This document shows positions 1-7,944 of a stretch of DNA of 64,000 nt, piece by piece (position 1 is the first letter of the stretch; each line of letters starts with the position of its first letter). Position numbers and translations under genes: made by a program. Where the stretch lies: assembly GCA_025964625.1 (NCBI GenBank), contig JAOPYL010000042.1:1-64000 (forward strand), written 5' to 3'. This DNA is from Actinoallomurus sp. (GTDB taxonomy: Bacteria > Actinomycetota > Actinomycetes > Streptosporangiales > Streptosporangiaceae). The notes under the pieces were generated by a model. That model ran no database searches. It was not told the origin of the DNA and saw only the letters and a list, made by a program, of their open reading frames with translations.

Positions 1-61
1 TGCTCCTAGCCGGAGCTCCTCACTCGGTGCCCGGTCGTTTCGTGGGGATGGTGAGCTCGTT

Positions 62-868
62 TCAGCGACGGCGGTGTGCGGCGCGATCGTGCACAACATC
101 CTTGCGGGTTATCGCGAGATACCCGACGAAGCCGAGGACCACGACCGCCAGGGCAAGGCTGACCGGCCCGGTGCCCAGCGCGAGACCGCCCCGGTGGTGA
201 GACACCCCCATCCAGTCCGCGAATGACGCGCCGAGTGGGCGGGTCACGATGTAGGCGAACCAGAAGGCGAAGATCCCGTTCAGACCGAGCCGCCAGAACG
301 CCAGGGCCGGGATGGCGATCAGGACGGCGAACATCACGCCCGAGCCGAAGTAACCCAAATTCATGGTTACCGCAGTCATGTCGCCCGCGGCGGTGCCGAG
401 CGCGAACGTGGCCATTACCGTGGCCCAGTAAAACACCTCACGGCGCCAGGTGTAAATGCTGTGGATGGACAGTGTTCTTTCGCTCGCATACCAGACGACG
501 AAGATGACGGCCAGTGCGACAACGAAGAACGCGGTTGATACAAAATAGGGGACGCCTAGTACGACGTGCAGGACATCGGCGGCCATGGTGCCGAACACGC
601 TGACCATGACGACGGCTGTCCAGTAGATCCAGGCCACATATCGGCGGACGGAGAACTGCAGCGTCAGCGAGGCCGCCAATGCTATTCCGGCGATACCGAC
701 GGCGATCACCGGATTGAGTCGGTGGGCCAGGTAGTCCGAAGTCGTCTCGCCCATGCCCGTGGTCAGCACTTTTATGATCCAGAAGTAGACCGTCACTTCC
801 GGAACCTTGCTCATTGCGTGCCGCGCGGAGGCCAGGGGGCGGTTCTGCTGGAGTTGCCCTGTCGTCAT
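62..868 (-). CDS. COG4705-type membrane protein with fourfold internal repeat
   Basis: 268-aa integral membrane protein with roughly eight hydrophobic segments, resembling the uncharacterised COG4705 family; no function is known to me. A motif W-x9-G-x4-D occurs four times with identical spacing (W30/G40/D45, W83/G93/D98, W148/G158/D163, W203/G213/D218), each in a hydrophobic segment. This suggests a protein built from four copies of a two-helix unit, with acidic residues facing a common path. A transport or channel role for a cation is only a guess. The basic tail (RKDVVHDRAAHRRR) suggests a cytoplasmic C-terminus. It is monocistronic; its upstream region holds 11-bp direct repeats. Confidence 0.8.
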   Translation of the reverse strand: MTTGQLQQNRPLASARHAMSKVPEVTVYFWIIKVLTTGMGETTSDYLAHRLNPVIAVGIAGIALAASLTLQFSVRRYVAWIYWTAVVMVSVFGTMAADVLHVVLGVPYFVSTAFFVVALAVIFVVWYASERTLSIHSIYTWRREVFYWATVMATFALGTAAGDMTAVTMNLGYFGSGVMFAVLIAIPALAFWRLGLNGIFAFWFAYIVTRPLGASFADWMGVSHHRGGLALGTGPVSLALAVVVLGFVGYLAITRKDVVHDRAAHRRR

Positions 869-1429
869 GACGGCAAGGATGGCACATCCGCCCAGAAGGC
901 ACCCAATGCTCCTTGTCCTACCGCCCGCTCCGGGCCGACTCTATTCGGGAAGTAATCTTCAGGTAATTTTCCGGTAAAATACATTCCACGGACAGGCTCG
1001 GAGGCAGCACGGAGGACGACGCCGGTTGCTGCTGCAGCCCGTAATCATTCGGAAGCCTGTCGTCACGGAGCCAGAGCGCCACCGCGACGGCACCCGCCAG
1101 GCCGCAGATCGCGACGGAGTCGCCACGCGCCGGGGCCGAAGCGTCACAGACGGCTCGTCTCCGCCGCCGTGCCGCCGGGGAGCACTTCGCTCACGGCTGT
1201 TGCACCAGTTGCCGTCCAATATGACCCGGTGAGCGACACTCAGGCGCTGTGACAGTAGTGCCTTACCGCCTTTTCGCACCCTTGACCGTGAAATGAAAGA
1301 ACTCAGGTTGACGCTGCGCGCAGCCGAAACCTAGCGTGGGCGATATGCGCCATTTGTGACAAACCGCTGGGCGCCGTCTCATCGATCCGTTGAGCGCGGT
1401 CCGGGCGTCGGTAACTGGATATCGACCGT
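869..1429. other. Intergenic region, no gene seen
   Basis: About 560 bases between the divergent membrane protein and the small secreted protein. Open frames here have arginine-rich, non-protein-like translations. The only structure noted is an AT-rich set of 11-bp direct repeats near 950-982. Confidence 0.5.
950..982. repeat. Three 11-bp direct repeats, possible response-regulator site
   Basis: AAGTAATCTTC, AGGTAATTTTC and CGGTAAAATAC lie head to tail with an 11-bp period, in an AT-rich island inside GC-rich DNA. Period-11 direct repeats are typical of OmpR/PhoP-family binding sites. An OmpR-type regulator is encoded at 11176-11856, but no link is shown. Confidence 0.35.
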
Positions 1430-1444
1430 GGAGGCGGATAAGTA

Positions 1445-1774
1445 ATGCTCAGGACGAGTCTCATCAAGGGCGTGCTCGTCACCTCAATGCTCGCAGTTCC
1501 GGCCATGGTCACCGCCGCGGCAATCTTCCCCCAGGGCAATCCTGCCGCGTCACTGGCGAACAGCGGTCGAGGCCCGCATAGTACGCCGAGCCCCACACCG
1601 AGCGGCTGGAAGAAAGGACAGAAGTTCTCAACCGAGACCGAATGCTATGTCTACGGGAATAAGCAAGTCTGGCCGGTGTGGGAGTGCCGTCGGGAGGGCG
1701 ACCGCTGGCGTTACTATTACTGGACCGCCGGAGAGACGATATCGCCGCCGCCTTCCAAGCATCCCAAGCACTGA
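1445..1774 (+). CDS. Small secreted protein with one likely disulfide
   Basis: 109-aa protein with a cleavable-looking signal sequence (about residues 1-25, LIKGVLVTSMLAVPAMVTAAA), a Ser/Pro/Thr-rich linker, then a compact aromatic domain. That domain has two cysteines (TECYVYG and WECRR) about 13 residues apart, likely to form a disulfide outside the cell. The C-terminus is Pro/Lys/His-rich. GGAGG at 1430-1434 supports the ATG at 1445. I recognise no family. It is convergent with the sugar-kinase gene, and a strong hairpin lies between them. Confidence 0.7.
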   Translation: MLRTSLIKGVLVTSMLAVPAMVTAAAIFPQGNPAASLANSGRGPHSTPSPTPSGWKKGQKFSTETECYVYGNKQVWPVWECRREGDRWRYYYWTAGETISPPPSKHPKH

Positions 1775-1841
1775 CCACCGAAAGGACTACGGATGGTCCG
1801 CGCCGGCTCCGTGGGTCGCACGCCCGAGCCGACGTGGCAGT

Positions 1842-1884
1842 GCCACCGGACCGGCCCCGCGGGGATGGGGTCCGGTCCGGTGGC
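1842..1884. terminator. Bidirectional hairpin terminator
   Basis: GCCACCGGACCG (1842-1853) pairs perfectly with CGGTCCGGTGGC (1873-1884), with further pairing inside. It sits between the convergent small secreted protein gene and the end of the sugar operon. Confidence 0.75.
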
Positions 1885-1889
1885 GCGTT

Positions 1890-2828
1890 TCAGGAACGGC
1901 GCAGCCGGCGCCGTACGTCGAGGCTGTCGTGCAGCGTGACGTCGACGGTGAGGTCGCCGTCGACGTGCAGAACGGTGCCCGGCTGCTGTACGGCGGCGGC
2001 CGACCAGCCGAGGGCCGTGCGCAGCGCCTCGGGCCCGCGTGCCCCGGCGGCGAGGAAGCCGGCCAGTAGCGCGTCTCCGGCGCCCACGGTGCTGCGGGGA
2101 TCGGCGACGTACGCCTCGCCGTGCACCGCCTCCCCCTCCTCGACCAGCACCGCGCCGTCCGGTCCGAGGCTGGCCAGCACGGACCTGGCCCCCAGCTCCT
2201 GCAGCCGGCGGGCGGCCGCCAGCGCGTCGCCGAGCGTCTCGACCGGGCGCCCGGCGGCCTCGGCGAGCTCGTGGGCGTTCGGCTTGATCAGGTCGGGGCC
2301 GGCCGCAAGCGCCGCGACGAGCGGCGGTCCTGAACTGTCCACCGCGATGCGCGCCGGCGTCTGACGGGCCGCCGCGACCAGCTCGGCGTAGAAGCCGGGC
2401 CGCGCTCCGGCCGGAAGGCTGCCGCATCCGACGAGCCAGTGGGCCCGCTCGCCGGCCCTGATGGCGGCCTCGACCAGCGCCTTCAGCTCGGCCTCGGACA
2501 GTTCCGGGCCGGGTTCGTTCACCTTGGTGACCGTGCCGTCGGGCTCCAGCACACTGATGTTGCTGCGGACGTCACCGCGGATCGGGACGGCCACGTAGTC
2601 CAGGCCCGTCGCCCCCAGCATCGCCTCCAGGCGCGCGCCCTCGGCACCGCCGACCGGGACCACCGCGCGGCTGGCGTGTCCGTGGGCGCGCAGCGCCAGG
2701 GCCACGTTGACGCCCTTGCCGCTCGGCTCGCTCCAGCTGCTGGTCGCCCGCAGGACGTCGCCGTGCGTCAGCCGGCCCACAGCCAGGGTCCGGTCCACGC
2801 TCGGGTTGGGCGTGACTGTCACGATCAT
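1890..2828 (-). CDS. PfkB-family sugar (phosphate) kinase, 1-phosphofructokinase/tagatose-6-phosphate kinase type
   Basis: 312-aa ribokinase-fold kinase. The N-terminal TVTPNPSVDRT and SGKGVNVALAL are the substrate-binding signature of the FruK/LacC branch. The C-terminal STVGAGDALLAGFL carries the catalytic Asp and the anion hole. It is predicted to phosphorylate a ketohexose monophosphate to a bisphosphate, the substrate of the class II aldolase encoded at the other end of the locus. The ATG overlaps the stop of the DeoR gene (ATGA at 2825-2828), so the two are translationally coupled. It is the last gene of a six-gene leftward operon. Substrate stereochemistry (fructose, tagatose or another ketose) cannot be read from the sequence. 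Confidence 0.88.
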   Translation of the reverse strand: MIVTVTPNPSVDRTLAVGRLTHGDVLRATSSWSEPSGKGVNVALALRAHGHASRAVVPVGGAEGARLEAMLGATGLDYVAVPIRGDVRSNISVLEPDGTVTKVNEPGPELSEAELKALVEAAIRAGERAHWLVGCGSLPAGARPGFYAELVAAARQTPARIAVDSSGPPLVAALAAGPDLIKPNAHELAEAAGRPVETLGDALAAARRLQELGARSVLASLGPDGAVLVEEGEAVHGEAYVADPRSTVGAGDALLAGFLAAGARGPEALRTALGWSAAAVQQPGTVLHVDGDLTVDVTLHDSLDVRRRLRRS

Positions 2829-3625
2829 GCGCGCACCACTTCTACTCCCACGTCCTCGAACCGCCGGGCGTCCGTGTCGGACATTCCGGTGTCGCTGATC
2901 AGAAGGTCGATCTCGGACAGGTCGCCGTACTTGTAGAGGCTGATCCGGCCCACCTTGCTGTGGTCGGCGAGCAGGACCCGGCGGCGGGCGGCCTTGAGCA
3001 TCAGCCGTTTCACCGTCGCCTCGGACTCGTCCGGCGTGCGCAGGCCGTCGTCGACGGTAAGTCCGTTCGTGCCGAGGAAGGCAACGTCGACCCGGATCTC
3101 CGACAGCGCGCGGACCGCCCAGTTGTCGACCTCCGCGAACGTACGGCTCCGTACCCGGCCGCCGAGCGTGTGCACGGTCAGCCGGGGACGCGTCGCAAGC
3201 GTGAGCGCGATCGTCAGCGCGCTGGTGAACACGGCGAGGTCCCGGTCGGCGGGCATCAGCTCGGCGAGGCAGGCCGTCGTGGACCCGGCGTCCACGAGCA
3301 CGGCTCCCTCGGACGGGACCTCGCCCAGCGCCGCCCGCGCGATCCGGCGTTTCTCGTCGGCGTACTCAGTGCGTGCCGCGACCGCCGGCTCGAAGGACAG
3401 GTCCTCCACCGCCACCGCGCCGCCGTGCACACGGTGCAGGAGGCCCTGGCGTTCCAGCTCGGTCAGGTCCTTGCGGATCGTCTCCGTCGACACGGCCAGC
3501 CGATCCGCCATGTCCGTGACGTCGATGCGGCCTGCGCCGCGCAGCGTCTGGAGCAGGATCTGCTGCCGCTGCGCGGCGTACGGAGGGCGTTCGGCTCGCC
3601 GCCCGGGGTCGCCAGTCGGTGCCAC
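2825..3625 (-). CDS. DeoR-family transcriptional regulator of the sugar locus
   Basis: 266-aa DeoR-family repressor. An N-terminal winged helix (RQQILLQTLRGAGRIDVTDMADRL then STETIRKDL) is followed by the DeoRC sugar-phosphate sensor domain (VLVDAGSTTACLAELM, VFTSALTIALTLA, FLGTNGLTVDDGL, LLADHSKVG). The GTG at 3625 is chosen because GGAAGGGA lies about 8 bases upstream; the longer ATG frame adds only an Arg/Pro-rich leader. It sits inside the operon it presumably controls, probably responding to a phosphorylated intermediate made by one of the two kinases. Its likely operators lie in the divergent region at 7835-7944. Confidence 0.88.
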   Translation of the reverse strand: MAPTGDPGRRAERPPYAAQRQQILLQTLRGAGRIDVTDMADRLAVSTETIRKDLTELERQGLLHRVHGGAVAVEDLSFEPAVAARTEYADEKRRIARAALGEVPSEGAVLVDAGSTTACLAELMPADRDLAVFTSALTIALTLATRPRLTVHTLGGRVRSRTFAEVDNWAVRALSEIRVDVAFLGTNGLTVDDGLRTPDESEATVKRLMLKAARRRVLLADHSKVGRISLYKYGDLSEIDLLISDTGMSDTDARRFEDVGVEVVRA

Positions 3626-3650
3626 CGTCAGTCCCTTCCCTTCATGTCCG

Positions 3651-3690
3651 GCCCGCCGGGCCGCCGTGTGTGCGGACGGCCCCTGCGGGC
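3651..3690 (-). terminator. Intra-operon hairpin after the binding-protein gene
   Basis: GCCCGC/GCGGGC (3651-3656 with 3685-3690) encloses GGGCCG/CGGCCC (3658-3663 with 3677-3682). Such hairpins downstream of ABC binding-protein genes usually stabilise that part of the message and attenuate read-through, here into the regulator and PfkB genes. Confidence 0.5.
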
Positions 3691-3698
3691 GGAGGCGT

Positions 3699-4676
3699 CT
3701 AGCAGGAGGTCTTGTAAGCCGCCTGCCGGCTCGCGGCGGTCGACAAGTCATCTTGAGTGATCGTTGTGGTCGTTGTCCCGATTTTGGCGTTGGGCTTGCC
3801 GCCGGTCAGGGACGCCACGAGCTGGTCGACCGCGTCGACGCCGATCTGGTACGGCTGCTGGGCCACGAGCGCCTGCACGTCACCGCGCTTCAGCTGCTGC
3901 ATCTGCACCGGCCCGGCGTCGAAGCCGACCATCTTGACGGCGCTCTGCCTGCCCGCGTTCCGCAGACCGGTGGAGGCTCCCTCCGCGGCGAACTGGTTGG
4001 TGGCGAACACGCCGGCCAGGTCGGGGTTGGCCGACATGGTGGCGGAGATGATCGACGCCGCCTTCGCGGGGCTGTTGTCGTTGATCTGGGCGCCCAGGTA
4101 CTTGATGCCGGGGTACTTCTTGATCTCCTGCTCGAAGCCGTGCTGGCGGTCGTCCGAGGTCGAGGCGCCGGCCTTGAACGCGATGACCAGCACCTTGCCC
4201 TTCTGGCCGATGAGCTTGGCCAGGGCGTCAGCGGCCGCGGCGCCGCCGGCGGTGTTGTCGGTCGCCACGCTGCTCTCGGCGATGCCGCCGGTGGCGAGCG
4301 TGGTGTCGACCAGGCCGACCTTGATGCCGGCCTGCTTGGCGCGGAGCAGCGGCGGCACCATCGCCTTGGCGTCGGTCGGGGCGATCAGCATCCCGGCCGG
4401 CTTCCTGGCGATGACGCCGTCGACGATCGGGGTCTGCAGAGACGCGTCGAACTGCTGCGGCGCCTGCATGTCGACCTTCAGGCCGTTCTTGGCCGCCTCG
4501 GCCTGGATGCCGCACTGCATGGTGATGTAGAAGCTGTCGCCGGAGACGCCCGGCACGAAGGAGATGGTCTTCCCCTTGACGCCGCCGGTCGTACCCCCGC
4601 CTTGGCTGCCGCTGCTACAGGCGGCGAGCCCGACGCTGAGCGCGGCCGCCATTCCCAGCCATTTGATGGTCTGCAT
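3699..4676 (-). CDS. Sugar ABC transporter substrate-binding lipoprotein (RbsB-like)
   Basis: 325-aa periplasmic-binding-protein type 1 (Peripla_BP_4) protein anchored as a lipoprotein. A short signal sequence ends in the lipobox LAAC (Cys20), followed by a Ser/Gly linker. The two-lobed fold is visible in GKTISFVPGVSGDSFY, MLIAPTDAKAM, VGLVDTTLA, TDNTAGGAAAADAL and GVFATNQFAAEGA. It binds a monosaccharide for the ribose-type importer encoded by the next two genes upstream in the operon. GGAGG lies 4-5 bases before the ATG. The C-terminal KTSC and the internal Cys in TMQCGIQ may form a disulfide. Confidence 0.9.
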   Translation of the reverse strand: MQTIKWLGMAAALSVGLAACSSGSQGGGTTGGVKGKTISFVPGVSGDSFYITMQCGIQAEAAKNGLKVDMQAPQQFDASLQTPIVDGVIARKPAGMLIAPTDAKAMVPPLLRAKQAGIKVGLVDTTLATGGIAESSVATDNTAGGAAAADALAKLIGQKGKVLVIAFKAGASTSDDRQHGFEQEIKKYPGIKYLGAQINDNSPAKAASIISATMSANPDLAGVFATNQFAAEGASTGLRNAGRQSAVKMVGFDAGPVQMQQLKRGDVQALVAQQPYQIGVDAVDQLVASLTGGKPNAKIGTTTTTITQDDLSTAASRQAAYKTSC

Positions 4677-4704
4677 GAATCCTCCAAAGATTGTCGAAAG
4701 GTGG

Positions 4705-5736
4705 CTAGGGCCGTTCTCGGGCGGCCCGGCGCATCTGGTCGAGGTAGACCGCGGCGATCAGGACGACGCCGACCGCGACCTGCTGCCAGAAGGCCTGGAC
4801 GCCGAGCACGACGAACCCGTTCTGCAGCACGGTGGGGATGAAGACGCCGATGACAGTGCCGATCATGGTTCCGCGGCCGCCGAACAGGCTGGTGCCGCCG
4901 ATGACCACGGCCGCGATGGTGGAGAGGTTGTCGGTCGAGTGACCGCCGAGGGTCGTGGTGGCGAACCGCGCCAGCGAGAGGTACCCGGCCAGGCCGGCCA
5001 GCAGGCCCGCCACCGCGTACACCTTGATCAGGTGGCGGGAGGAGGCGACGCCGGTGCGGCGCAGCGCCTCGGCGTTGGAGCCGGCGGCGTACGTGTAGCG
5101 GCCGAATCTGGTCTGCGCCAGGATGATGCCGCCCGCGACCGCCACGGCCAGCGCGATGACGACCAGCCACGGCACCCCGGCCACCTTGCCGGAGCCGACG
5201 CTCAGGACCAGGTTGAAGGGCACGTCACGGACGTCAACGCCATTGGTGATGAGCAGCGCGACGCCCTGTGAGGCGCCCAGTGTGCCGAGCGTGACGATGA
5301 GCGCCGGGATGCGGGCCTTGGCCACCAGCACGCCGTTGATCACCCCCCACACGAGACCGGCCACCAGCCCGGCGAGCAGGCCGAGGAGCAGCACCCCGAC
5401 CGACTGGCCGCCGAGCGCCGCCATGACCTTGGCCGAGATCACGCCCGCGAACACGAGCACGCCGCTCACCGACAGGTCGATGCCGGCGGTGAGGATGACG
5501 TACGTGGCGCCGACCGCGAGCACGAGCAGGACGGCCGCGTCCGACGCGATGTTGACGAGGTTCGCGGAGGTCGGGAACGCGTGCGGGCTCAGGATCGAGA
5601 AGACCACGCACAGGATGACCAGCGCGCCGAAGATCCGGCCGGTCTCGCTGCGGCGCAGACGGTCGCCCACCGAGCGCCAGGCGGGGACCGGCGCCCCCGG
5701 TTCCTGGTCGGCAGGCCTGGAGTCGACGGTCGTCAT
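4705..5736 (-). CDS. Sugar ABC transporter permease (RbsC-like)
   Basis: 343-aa inner-membrane permease of the BPD_transp_2 (ribose/xylose/AraH) family with about ten membrane segments. Conserved blocks include GIDLSVSGVLVFAGV, GVINGVLVAKARIPALIVTLGTLG and a late IGGTSLFGGRGTMIGTVIG, the usual family signatures. The ATG at 5736 overlaps the ATPase stop (ATGA at 5733-5736), so the two are coupled; the frame extends further upstream but only as a shadow of the ATPase gene. It likely works as a homodimer with the single-domain ATPase. Confidence 0.92.
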   Translation of the reverse strand: MTTVDSRPADQEPGAPVPAWRSVGDRLRRSETGRIFGALVILCVVFSILSPHAFPTSANLVNIASDAAVLLVLAVGATYVILTAGIDLSVSGVLVFAGVISAKVMAALGGQSVGVLLLGLLAGLVAGLVWGVINGVLVAKARIPALIVTLGTLGASQGVALLITNGVDVRDVPFNLVLSVGSGKVAGVPWLVVIALAVAVAGGIILAQTRFGRYTYAAGSNAEALRRTGVASSRHLIKVYAVAGLLAGLAGYLSLARFATTTLGGHSTDNLSTIAAVVIGGTSLFGGRGTMIGTVIGVFIPTVLQNGFVVLGVQAFWQQVAVGVVLIAAVYLDQMRRAARERP

Positions 5737-6497
5737 GCGGCACGCTCCTCTGCGGTTCCGCTGGTCATCGCGGCGACGAGGTCTTCGACGGTGGCGTCGG
5801 CCGCGGTGAACCGCGCCACCCGGGCCCCGAGCCGCAGCACCTCGACCCGGTCCGCGACCTCCAGCACCTGCGGCATGTTGTGGCTGATCAGCACGACCGC
5901 GATCCCCTCGTCGCGGACCCGGCGGATCAGCTCGAGGACCTGCTCGGTCTGCACGACTCCGAGCGCGGCGGTCGGCTCGTCCATGAAGATCACGCGCTGC
6001 GCCCACATCGCCGCCCTCGCCACCGCGACGCTCTGCCGCTGCCCGCCGGACAGGGCGGCGACCGGAGCGGCGGCGTCCTTCAGCCGCACGCCCAGCCGCT
6101 CCATCTCCTTGGCCGTGTCGCGGCCCATCGCGCGCTTGTCGAGGAATCCGAGCCGGCCGAGCAGCCCAGGCCGGAAGATCTCGCGGCCGAGGAAGAGGTT
6201 GGCCGCCGGGTCCAGGTCGGCGGCGAGCGCCAGATCCTGGTAGACGGTCTCGATGCCGAGGTCGCGCGCGGCGTGCGGACTGTCGACCTGCACCGGCCTG
6301 CCGTCGACCAGGATCTGCCCGGCGTCCGGCCGGTCGGCACCAGAAAGGATCTTGACCAGCGTGCTCTTGCCCGCGCCGTTGTCGCCGATCAGCGCCACGA
6401 TCTCGCCCTTGTGCACCGTGAAGTCGGCGCCGCGCAACGCGTGGACCTGCCCGAAGCTCCTCTCGATGCCACGGGCCTCAAGCAGCGGTTCGCTCAT
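5733..6497 (-). CDS. Sugar ABC transporter ATP-binding protein
   Basis: 254-aa ABC ATPase with Walker A GDNGAGKST, Q-loop (VYQDLALA), signature LSGGQRQSVAVARA, Walker B VIFMDEPTAAL and switch His in LISHNM. Ribose-type importers usually have a fused double ATPase of about 500 aa (RbsA). This is the short single-domain form (FrcA-like), so a homodimer is expected. It starts at the ATG overlapping the kinase stop (ATGA at 6494-6497). The operon order is kinase, ATPase, permease, binding protein. Confidence 0.92.
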   Translation of the reverse strand: MSEPLLEARGIERSFGQVHALRGADFTVHKGEIVALIGDNGAGKSTLVKILSGADRPDAGQILVDGRPVQVDSPHAARDLGIETVYQDLALAADLDPAANLFLGREIFRPGLLGRLGFLDKRAMGRDTAKEMERLGVRLKDAAAPVAALSGGQRQSVAVARAAMWAQRVIFMDEPTAALGVVQTEQVLELIRRVRDEGIAVVLISHNMPQVLEVADRVEVLRLGARVARFTAADATVEDLVAAMTSGTAEERAA

Positions 6498-7834
6498 GAA
6501 TTCCTCCCAGGGATGGCGGTGGACACACCCGCCGCTTGGCCGGCCAGCAGAGCCGCGCCGCGAGCGCCGGCCTCCACGACCTCGCTTCGCCGGGCGTTGC
6601 CGAAGGCCCGGCGGCGCAACGTGACCATGGCCTCGCTGTGCGCCCATCCGCCGGTCATCACCACGCGGCCGTACTCGCCCGCGGCACCGGTCACGATCTT
6701 CTGCAGGCGCGCCGCCTCGGCGGTGGCCTCGTCCAACGCGGCCCGCCAGACGGCGGCCGGTGTGACGTCCCGCCCGGCGCCGGAGATCGTCGCGGTGCCG
6801 TCGCCGGCGAGCCGTACGCTCAGCGGGCCCGGCTCCGCCGCCAGTGCCGCGCGGTCCAGTCCGGGCAGGTCGTCGCGGCCCTGGCCGAGCAGCCGCAGCA
6901 CGTGCTGCAACAGCAGCCCGCCGCGGGTGGCGCCGAGGACCGACAGCCGGCCGGGCAGGGCGTGCCATCCCACCGTCACGCCGTGACGCGTCAACTCGAC
7001 CACCGCCGGCTCCGGCAGCGGCGCGGGCACGGTGCGCACCAGTGCCTCGGCCGTGCCGCAGGAGTCGAGGACGTCGCCGTCACCGGTGGCAGCGGCGCCC
7101 ACCGCGGCCGCCTGGTGGTCGTGTCCGGCGATGGTGAGGACGGCGCCGGCGAGCCGGTCGCCGGCCCGGTCCGGGGCCACCCGGCCGAGCGGCGTCCCGG
7201 CCTGCGCCAGCGGCGGGAGCAGCCCGGTGTCCGCGCCCGACCACTCCAGCGTCGGCGCCCACCATGTCCTGTCCCGCAGATGCAGCCATCCCGTCCGGGA
7301 GGCGAGGGAGTACTCGGAGGCCTGCTCACCGCCGAGGGCGTACACGACCCACTCGGCGACGTTCAGCCGCCGGACGGCGCGCTCGACGCCGTCGCCGTGG
7401 TCGCGCAGCCAGCGGTGCTTGGTCAGCGACCACTGCGTGCCGAGCGGCAGCCCGGTCGCGGCGGCGAACTCCTTCTCGCCGAGGTCGGCGGCCAGCCGTG
7501 CGGCCTGGTCGCGATCCCGGCTGTCGTGCCAGGCGATGAGCGGTGCGACGGGCCGGTCGTCCGATCCGAGCAACACCCCTACCTCGGCCATGCTCGCCAC
7601 GCCCAGCGCGACGACGTGGCCCTCCGGAGACCGCGTCAGCGCCTCGGCGAGCGCGGCGCGCACCGCGGACAGGACCCGCTCGGGATCGGTCTCGGTCCCA
7701 AACGGGGTGGTCCGCCAGGCCAGCGGAGCGCTTCCGTGGGCGAGCTCCCGCCCTTCGGCCGCGCAGACGGCGACCTTGACGGAGCTGGTTCCCACGTCGA
7801 CACCCACCAGTAGGTCAGGCACGTGAGCCACCAT
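6494..7834 (-). CDS. FGGY-family carbohydrate kinase
   Basis: 446-aa sugar kinase of the FGGY/ASKHA fold. The N-terminal phosphate-1 loop is LLVGVDVGTSSVKVAV; the acceptor-sugar region includes APLIAWHDSRD and NVAEWVVYALGG. The phosphate-2/adenosine motifs are AGHDHQAAAVGA and VMTGGWAHSEAM. It is the first gene of the leftward operon and presumably phosphorylates the sugar brought in by the ABC system. With the downstream PfkB kinase and divergent aldolase, the chain would be sugar, monophosphate, bisphosphate, two triose phosphates. The family covers many substrates (xylulose, gluconate, tagatose, fructose types), so specificity is not claimed. Confidence 0.85.
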   Translation of the reverse strand: MVAHVPDLLVGVDVGTSSVKVAVCAAEGRELAHGSAPLAWRTTPFGTETDPERVLSAVRAALAEALTRSPEGHVVALGVASMAEVGVLLGSDDRPVAPLIAWHDSRDRDQAARLAADLGEKEFAAATGLPLGTQWSLTKHRWLRDHGDGVERAVRRLNVAEWVVYALGGEQASEYSLASRTGWLHLRDRTWWAPTLEWSGADTGLLPPLAQAGTPLGRVAPDRAGDRLAGAVLTIAGHDHQAAAVGAAATGDGDVLDSCGTAEALVRTVPAPLPEPAVVELTRHGVTVGWHALPGRLSVLGATRGGLLLQHVLRLLGQGRDDLPGLDRAALAAEPGPLSVRLAGDGTATISGAGRDVTPAAVWRAALDEATAEAARLQKIVTGAAGEYGRVVMTGGWAHSEAMVTLRRRAFGNARRSEVVEAGARGAALLAGQAAGVSTAIPGRNS

Positions 7835-7944
7835 CCGGGGTTGCGTTTCATTCTGGTTAATTGGGGGTTACATGGTTATAGTTGGGAATCCTTGGAATCG
7901 TCAAGTCCTGTTCACAACCCGTTCGATCGAGAGGTCCCGCACTC
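7835..7944. promoter_or_regulatory. Divergent promoter/operator region of the sugar locus
   Basis: An AT-richer 110-bp gap between the divergent kinase operon and aldolase gene. GGTTA occurs three times (7855-7859, 7866-7870, 7874-7878). TTGGGAATC (7882-7890) and TTGGAATC (7892-7899) form another direct repeat. DeoR-family repressors usually bind such repeated half-sites; the assignment to the DeoR protein at 2825-3625 is inference. GAGAGG at 7929-7934 is the aldolase ribosome site. Confidence 0.5.
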
